A program made the position numbers and the translations under genes. A DNA stretch of 9,350 nt from Pseudomonadota bacterium (GTDB lineage: Bacteria; Desulfobacterota; Desulfobacteria; Desulfobacterales; Desulfobacteraceae). Location of the stretch: the NCBI GenBank assembly GCA_018812385.1, contig JAHJDU010000645.1, positions 1-9,350 of the forward strand. The letters are read 5' to 3'. This document shows positions 1 to 4,421 of this stretch, piece after piece (the first letter of the stretch is position 1; each line of letters begins with the position of its first letter). The notes under the pieces were generated by a model. The model was given only the letters and a program-made list of their open reading frames with translations, was not told where the DNA came from and searched no databases.

Positions 1-1112
1 CGTTTGATAAAAAAGAAATTTTGGATGTTCTTTCAAAAATCCAGGGCTTGACTGGAAGAAAAACCAATCTGACCATTACATCTGATATTCTTATCAAAGC
101 AATGGGATCACAGATTACTATCACGGCCAATGATCTTGAAACAGTTTTTCTTGGAACCTATAACGCCCAGGTGGAAACAGAAGGCTTTTTATCCATTAAT
201 TCTAAAAAGTTTTTTGAAATTATCAGAGAATACCCTGATAATAAAATTTTAATTAATGAAATTGAAAACAGGTGGGTGGAAATTGGAGAAGGAGACAGTA
301 TTTATCATATTGTATCTTCAGATTATGATAATTTTCCTGAAACCCCGGTTATAGAAAATATAGATTTTATTGAAATCAATTCCAAAGATATGAAAAAGAT
401 GGTTGATGTAGCATCTATTGTTAGTTATTCAGGTGAAGAAAAACGAATATATGTCCTGGGATCCCTGATTGAAAAAATATCAATAGATGATAAAGAAACC
501 ATAAGAATAGTGTCAACGGATTCAAGAAGGCTTCATTGTTGTGATGCTCAATTCAAAGGAGAACTTGCACTACCTGATGAAAGTGTGATTATTCCTAAAA
601 AAGGGTTGTCTGAATTGAGTAAATTTATTGACACCAGTAAAGATGGCATAAATGTGGGAATTCAGGACAATCATTTTATTTTTCAGAATAAAAATGAGTC
701 CATCATGATAAAACTTCTTGAAGGAGAATATCCTGATTATAAACCAATAATAAATAATGAAGAAATGATTCCCATTGAAATTGACAGAACCATGTTTTCA
801 ACCCTGATGAAGCGGGTATCTATTTTAACCTCAGATGATTACAAAAGCGTGATTTTAAATTTCAAGGAAAATGAGTTGGTGGTTACTATTACCAACCCTG
901 AAATAGGTGAATCAAAAGAAAGGATGATGATTTCATATACGGGTGAAGAGATTAAAAGTGGCTTTAACCCGAGATATTTTATTGATGCCCTGAGTCTTTT
1001 TCAAGATCCTATTGTTGTTATAAATATTAAAGACAGTAAAAGCCCCTGTATTATCAGGGGACTTGATGATGATAAACTTGTTTGTGTAATAATGGCGATG
1101 CATATATCATGA
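1..1112 (+). CDS. dnaN: DNA polymerase III beta subunit (sliding clamp), 5'-truncated
   Basis: The beta clamp is a cytoplasmic ring-shaped dimer that tethers the replicative polymerase to DNA and docks other replication and repair proteins. The reading frame is already open at the left edge: codons from base 3 read FDKKEILDVLSKIQGLTGRK, matching the usual clamp N-terminus. The true start therefore lies a few codons upstream, and the in-frame TTG at 21 is internal. Family landmarks include TDSRRL (counterpart of E. coli TDGHRL), EGEYPDYKP and the C-terminal strand ending VIMAMHIS. The visible part, about 369 residues, fits the usual length near 370. The tail departs from the common MPMRL ending: Ala replaces Pro, His replaces Arg, and one residue is added. 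The gene is AT-rich like gyrB, and its TGA overlaps the gyrB start, so the two are probably co-transcribed. dnaA would be expected upstream, outside the window. Identity is secure. Confidence 0.96.
   Translation, partial: FDKKEILDVLSKIQGLTGRKTNLTITSDILIKAMGSQITITANDLETVFLGTYNAQVETEGFLSINSKKFFEIIREYPDNKILINEIENRWVEIGEGDSIYHIVSSDYDNFPETPVIENIDFIEINSKDMKKMVDVASIVSYSGEEKRIYVLGSLIEKISIDDKETIRIVSTDSRRLHCCDAQFKGELALPDESVIIPKKGLSELSKFIDTSKDGINVGIQDNHFIFQNKNESIMIKLLEGEYPDYKPIINNEEMIPIEIDRTMFSTLMKRVSILTSDDYKSVILNFKENELVVTITNPEIGESKERMMISYTGEEIKSGFNPRYFIDALSLFQDPIVVINIKDSKSPCIIRGLDDDKLVCVIMAMHIS
1043..1060. other. Perfect 6-bp hairpin at the 3' end of dnaN
   Basis: CCCCTG (1043-1048) and CAGGGG (1055-1060) form a perfect GC-rich stem around a TATTAT loop, in otherwise AT-rich coding sequence. 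It ends 48 bases before the gyrB start codon. No T-run follows, so it is not an intrinsic terminator. It could influence message stability or gyrB translation, but it may equally be a coding coincidence. Confidence 0.3.
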
Positions 1113-3535
1113 TGAATGAAAATAAAGTAAATAAAGAGTATAATTCTAGTAGTATAAAAGTACTTGAAGGCCTTGAAGCTGTGCGGAAAAGACCATCCAT
1201 GTATATAGGTAATGTTGACCTTCAGGGCCTTCACCACCTGGTCTATGAAGTTGTGGATAATAGCATTGACGAGGCCATGGCAGGACAATGCGATAAGATC
1301 CTTGTGACCATCCATCCGGATATGCGCGTAAGTGTGGAAGATAACGGCCGCGGGATTCCTGTTGAAATGCATGAAACAGAGCACATACCTGCCTGCGAAG
1401 TGGTCATGACCAAGCTCCATGCCGGGGGTAAGTTTGATAAAGACTCCTATAAAGTATCCGGCGGGTTGCACGGGGTGGGAATTTCCGTTGTGAATGCCCT
1501 TTCCCAGCTCCTTGAAATGGAAGTTTATAAAAATGGAAAAATTTATTATCAGTCCTATTCCAAAGGAAAGGTTCTGACCGAACTGGCCATTAAAGGGGAT
1601 ACTGATAAAAGGGGAACAAAGATTACATTCCGTCCTGATTTTGAAATAATGAACGAGAATGAATTTGTCTTAGAGACCCTTTCCCGGAGAATGAGAGAAC
1701 TTGCCTTTTTAAATAAAGGCCTCAGAATAATTATTGAAGATGAACGGTCTGCTGAAAAAGAAGATTTTTACTATGAAGGCGGAATTGTTTCTTTTGTAGA
1801 GTATCTTAACCGGTCCAGTATAGCTTTGCATGATCCCATTCATATTGAAGGGGAGAAAAAGGATGTTCAGATTGAAGTAGCTATTCAATATAATGATACA
1901 TTTAAGGAAAAACTTTATTCATTTGCAAATAATATCAAGACCCTTGAAGGTGGAGCGCATGTGTCAGGCTTTAAAAGTGCTTTAACCCGTACAGTTAATT
2001 CATATATTACTTCAGGATCAAACAACCTGCCTAAAAATATGCAGAGTATAAAAATCAGTGGCGATGACATGAGAGAAGGTCTTTCTGTTATTATATCTGT
2101 AAAATTGATGGAACCGCAGTTTGAAGGTCAGACAAAAACCAAACTTGGAAACAGCGAAATTAAAGGGATTGTTGAATCTCTTCTCAATGAAAAACTGGGT
2201 CATTATCTTGAGGAAAATCCAATAGTCGCAAGGAAAATTATTTCCAAGGGTGTTGATGCGGCAAGAGCTAGAGATGCTGCCAAAAGAGCCAGGGATCTTG
2301 CCAGGAAAAAAGGCACCCTTATGGATTCAACATTACCGGGAAAACTGGCTGAATGCCAGTATGCAGACCCTGCTGAAAGGGAATTATTTCTTGTGGAGGG
2401 AGATTCTGCCGGGGGCAGTGCCAAACAAGGCAGAGACAGACGCTTCCAGGCCATACTTCCCCTCAAGGGAAAAATCCTGAATGTTGAAAAAGCCAGATTT
2501 GATAAACTTCTGCGAAGTGAGGAAATCAAGAACATTATTACGGTTCTTGGAACCGGTGTTGGTAGCGAAGAGTATGATATTGAAAAAATCAGGTATCATA
2601 AAATTGTGATAATGACGGATGCGGATGTTGATGGATCTCATATCAGAACCCTGTTGTTAACCTTCTTTTTCAGGCAGATGCCGGATTTGATTTCAAAGGG
2701 ATATCTATATATTGCCCAGCCGCCTCTTTTCCGGGTCGGTTCAAGGAAAAGTGGTGTATACCTGAAAAATGAGGAAGAATATTCCAATTATCTGGTCAAG
2801 AGAATTACCGGGCAAAAAGACATTTTTCTAAATGGGAACACAAAGCCGCTTTTAGAAGAAGACTTTTATTCTTTTATGGAAAAGTTATCCGATTATTATG
2901 ATGCAGTTAATCAATTAAAAAAAAGAGATATGGATACAACTCTTTTACTTGCTTTGATTAAAAACGGCGTAAAAGATAAATTTTTTCTTGAGGAAGAGCA
3001 AAATTTTATTTTGCTTTCAGAAGATCTTAAGAAACTCGGATATATTTCTGGCGAAATCGAGTATGATCCGGAAAGAAACATCTTTGAAATGGATATATAT
3101 GAAAAAGAAGAAAAACAAACCCTTTTGAGGGTTGGCAGAGAAATTCTTGCCACCAACGATTATCAAAGAATGTTAAAGGGGTATGAAAGGATTAAACATT
3201 TTGACAAACCGCCTTTTTCCATATCTTCCAGGCAATCAGAAGCCCAGGTAAAAAAAGAATATACTTTTAATGATACTGGCAGCCTGTTTGAGTTTGTCAT
3301 GTTAGAAGCTAAAAAAGGGATCAATACCCAGCGCTACAAAGGTCTGGGTGAAATGAATGCAGATGAGCTCTGGGAAACCACCATGAATCCTGAAAAAAGG
3401 AATATGCTTCGGGTGGAGATAGAAGATGCTGAAAAAGCCGATGAAATTTTCACCCTTCTGATGGGTGAGGAAGTGGAACCCAGAAGAAACTTTATTCAAA
3501 AGCATGCCCTGGAAGTTTCTTCTCTTGATTATTAA
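1109..3535 (+). CDS. gyrB: DNA gyrase subunit B
   Basis: GyrB is the ATPase subunit of DNA gyrase (A2B2), which introduces negative supercoils in the cytoplasm. The 808 aa show an N-terminal GHKL ATPase with the catalytic Glu in YEVVDNSIDEA (E47, N51), DNGRGIP (D78), GGLHGVGISVVNALS (118-132) and the QTK loop with Lys343. The TOPRIM domain follows, with EGDSAGGSAKQGR (E430) and MTDADVDGSHIRT (D504, D506, D508). The C-terminal block holds QRYKGLGEMN and EPRRNFI, which contact GyrA. At about 800 aa it is the long E. coli type, with an insertion of roughly 160 residues (about 565-725) after TOPRIM that short GyrBs of about 640 aa lack. I chose ATG 1109, overlapping the dnaN stop as ATGA; ATG 1112 is equally possible. 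The TTG at 1082 would add an unlikely nine-residue tail. No clear Shine-Dalgarno is visible, which suggests translation is coupled to dnaN. gyrA is not adjacent downstream. Confidence 0.98.
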   Translation: MMNENKVNKEYNSSSIKVLEGLEAVRKRPSMYIGNVDLQGLHHLVYEVVDNSIDEAMAGQCDKILVTIHPDMRVSVEDNGRGIPVEMHETEHIPACEVVMTKLHAGGKFDKDSYKVSGGLHGVGISVVNALSQLLEMEVYKNGKIYYQSYSKGKVLTELAIKGDTDKRGTKITFRPDFEIMNENEFVLETLSRRMRELAFLNKGLRIIIEDERSAEKEDFYYEGGIVSFVEYLNRSSIALHDPIHIEGEKKDVQIEVAIQYNDTFKEKLYSFANNIKTLEGGAHVSGFKSALTRTVNSYITSGSNNLPKNMQSIKISGDDMREGLSVIISVKLMEPQFEGQTKTKLGNSEIKGIVESLLNEKLGHYLEENPIVARKIISKGVDAARARDAAKRARDLARKKGTLMDSTLPGKLAECQYADPAERELFLVEGDSAGGSAKQGRDRRFQAILPLKGKILNVEKARFDKLLRSEEIKNIITVLGTGVGSEEYDIEKIRYHKIVIMTDADVDGSHIRTLLLTFFFRQMPDLISKGYLYIAQPPLFRVGSRKSGVYLKNEEEYSNYLVKRITGQKDIFLNGNTKPLLEEDFYSFMEKLSDYYDAVNQLKKRDMDTTLLLALIKNGVKDKFFLEEEQNFILLSEDLKKLGYISGEIEYDPERNIFEMDIYEKEEKQTLLRVGREILATNDYQRMLKGYERIKHFDKPPFSISSRQSEAQVKKEYTFNDTGSLFEFVMLEAKKGINTQRYKGLGEMNADELWETTMNPEKRNMLRVEIEDAEKADEIFTLLMGEEVEPRRNFIQKHALEVSSLDY

Positions 3536-3538
3536 AAG

Positions 3539-3562
3539 GATATCTAAAATAAATTAAATATC
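3539..3562. promoter_or_regulatory. Imperfect palindrome upstream of hicA, candidate HicB operator
   Basis: Arms GATATCTAA (3539-3547) and TTAAATATC (3554-3562) are reverse complements except for one position, separated by AATAAA. The site fills most of the 36-base gap between the gyrB stop and the proposed hicA start. HicB proteins with a ribbon-helix-helix domain are known to bind palindromes near their own promoter and repress it, so this is a natural operator candidate. The sequence is very AT-rich, so chance pairing is possible. No convincing -35/-10 pair was found here. Confidence 0.4.
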
Positions 3563-3571
3563 GAAAAGCCT

Positions 3572-3817
3572 TTGGAGAAATCGCTATTTGGCCATTTTGC
3601 CATAGCTGGCATTTTGGCCAATATTAAATTTGCGGATATTGAGTCCCTGCTGATTTCCATAGGTGGGGGAGTAAAGGAAGGGGCCGGATCGCGCATGTCT
3701 GTTAGCATTTCCGGCAAAACAGCGTTTTTCCACCGTCCGCATCCAGGCAAGGAAGCGAAAAAATACCAAGTGGAAAATACTCGTGAATTTTTACAAAAAA
3801 TAGGAGTAGAACCATGA
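3572..3817 (+). CDS. hicA: HicA-family toxin (mRNA interferase), type II TA
   Basis: HicA toxins are small proteins with a dsRNA-binding-like fold that cleave mRNA and inhibit translation; HicB binds and neutralises them. The 81-aa product carries the family core: NIKFADIESLL (17-27), EGAGSRMSVSISG (36-48) and FHRPHPGKEAKKYQV (53-67), then the C-terminal helix REFLQKIGVEP. His54 and His57 in FHRPHP are candidate functional residues, by family resemblance. The start is uncertain: TTG at 3572 gives a typical length, but the Shine-Dalgarno is poor. The frame is open only back to a TAA at 3545, with no ATG or GTG. A second TTG at 3614 would remove the first helix. The N-terminal segment 5-16 (LFGHFAIAGILA) is not typical of the family and coincides with a 34-bp palindrome. 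The toxin stop overlaps the hicB start, the usual toxin-first hicAB order. It lies 36 bases behind gyrB with no terminator seen. Confidence 0.85.
   Translation: MEKSLFGHFAIAGILANIKFADIESLLISIGGGVKEGAGSRMSVSISGKTAFFHRPHPGKEAKKYQVENTREFLQKIGVEP
3588..3621. repeat. 34-bp imperfect palindrome inside the 5' end of hicA
   Basis: TTGGCCA (3588-3594) pairs with TGGCCAA (3615-3621), and TGCCA (3598-3602) pairs with TGGCA (3607-3611). The loop is TAGC, and TTT facing TTT forms the only interruption. Twelve of 15 arm positions are complementary. It encodes residues 6-17 of the predicted toxin. Possible roles are a second HicB operator, a message hairpin limiting toxin translation, or the trace of a small inserted palindromic element. 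None of these can be decided from the sequence. Confidence 0.55.
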
Positions 3818-4152
3818 AGAACACTCTTTCCTACAAGGGGTTTACAGCGCGGATTGAATTTGACCCAGATGACAATATTTTTTTCGGCCGTGTGCTTAGT
3901 GTAAGAGACATAATAGGCTTTCATGGCGAAACTGTGTCAGAGTTGACCACGGATTTTCACAATGCCATCAACCATTATTTGGATGTATGCCACCAACGTG
4001 GTGAAAAACCGCAAAAAGAATACTCGGGCAAACTGACTCTGCGCGTCCCTCCTGATATACATGGTGAAATTGCCGCTGCTGCGGCCCATGACGGAAAAAG
4101 TCTCAACAAATGGGTGGCAGATACACTGACTCAAGTTGTTCATTCCCATTAA
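3814..4152 (+). CDS. hicB: HicB-family antitoxin with ribbon-helix-helix domain
   Basis: HicB is the antitoxin and transcriptional autorepressor partner of HicA. The 112-aa protein has two parts. Residues 1-65 form the partially degraded RNase H-like HicB fold (YKGFTARIEFDPDDNIFFGR, then GFHGETVSEL and AINHYLDVC). Residues 71-108 match an Arc/MetJ-type ribbon-helix-helix DNA-binding segment (KLTLRVPPDIHGEIAAAA, GKSLNKWVADTL). It belongs to the longer HicB subfamily rather than the helix-turn-helix type. ATG 3814 overlaps the hicA TGA as ATGA and is preceded by TAGGAG about eight bases upstream. This ribosome site is better than the toxin's, as expected if antitoxin must be made in excess. The likely DNA targets are the palindromes at 3539-3562 or 3588-3621. 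The gene is intact, so the pair may be functional. Confidence 0.93.
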   Translation: MKNTLSYKGFTARIEFDPDDNIFFGRVLSVRDIIGFHGETVSELTTDFHNAINHYLDVCHQRGEKPQKEYSGKLTLRVPPDIHGEIAAAAAHDGKSLNKWVADTLTQVVHSH

Positions 4153-4184
4153 AAGACTCCGCTCTCGGAACAGGCACAGTGCGA

Positions 4185-4198
4185 TGCTGATACCAGCA
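4185..4198. other. Small hairpin downstream of hicB
   Basis: TGCTG (4185-4189) and CAGCA (4194-4198) form a perfect 5-bp stem with loop ATAC. On the plus strand it is followed by A's rather than T's, so it is not a standard terminator for hicAB. It lies just before the 21-nt tandem repeat and may belong to the same element. Confidence 0.25.
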
Positions 4199-4204
4199 AA
4201 AACA

Positions 4205-4246
4205 GTGGTCTGTCCCCTGTTTTCCGTGGTCTGTCCCCTATTTTGT
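4205..4246. repeat. Two tandem copies of a 21-nt GGTCTGTCCCC repeat (REP-like)
   Basis: GTGGTCTGTCCCCTGTTTTCC (21 nt, 4205-4225) is followed directly by a second copy at 4226-4246, with the shared core GTGGTCTGTCCCCT. The first copy also closes a hairpin, with AAAACAG (4199-4205) pairing with CTGTTTT (4217-4223). I recall GTGGTCTGTCCCC as a recurrent intergenic motif in deltaproteobacterial and other genomes, sometimes near IS200-like (Y1) REP-associated transposase genes. That link is memory-based and no such transposase is in this window. It could act as a transcript 3' end for hicAB, but no GC-rich stem plus T-run is present. Confidence 0.7.
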
Positions 4247-4251
4247 GTGAC

Positions 4252-4275
4252 TATTATCCCTTTATTGGGAAAATA
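4252..4275. other. Imperfect hairpin in the hicB-kinase intergenic region
   Basis: TATTATCCC (4252-4260) pairs with GGGAAAATA (4267-4275) with a single A-A mismatch around loop TTTATT. No T-run follows on either strand. A role in ending the hicAB transcript is possible but weakly supported. The surrounding bases 4153-4421 contain no plausible gene. Confidence 0.25.
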
Positions 4276-4300
4276 AAGTATTAAAATTGAATTTTTATAG

Positions 4301-4327
4301 TTTACAAATTAAATATAGTAATATAAT
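4301..4327 (+). promoter_or_regulatory. Candidate sigma-70-type promoter for the membrane kinase
   Basis: TTTACA (4301-4306) resembles a -35 box and TATAAT (4322-4327) matches the -10 consensus, but the 15-base spacing is shorter than the preferred 17. It would leave an untranslated leader of about 90 bases before the kinase ATG at 4422. The whole stretch is AT-rich, so spurious boxes are likely. Confidence 0.3.
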
Positions 4328-4421
4328 GTTGTTTACGTTGAAAAATTGATCGAAAATTTAAAAATCTTAAGACCATCGACTTGCTCAAACTTATAGAGGA
4401 ATGGAGGAATGAGGAAGAATC

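Noticed and set aside
1082..1108. TTG start for gyrB giving a nine-residue N-terminal extension
   Set aside because: GyrB proteins normally begin shortly before the conserved segment seen here, and the ATG at 1109 forms a typical ATGA overlap.
1001..1471. Minus-strand open frame of 156 aa across the dnaN-gyrB junction
   Set aside because: It is antisense to conserved dnaN and gyrB coding sequence, its product resembles no family I know, and it has no ribosome site. It is a shadow frame.
3544..3924. Minus-strand open frame of 126 aa opposite hicA and hicB
   Set aside because: It is antisense to recognisable HicA and HicB motifs, with no family resemblance.
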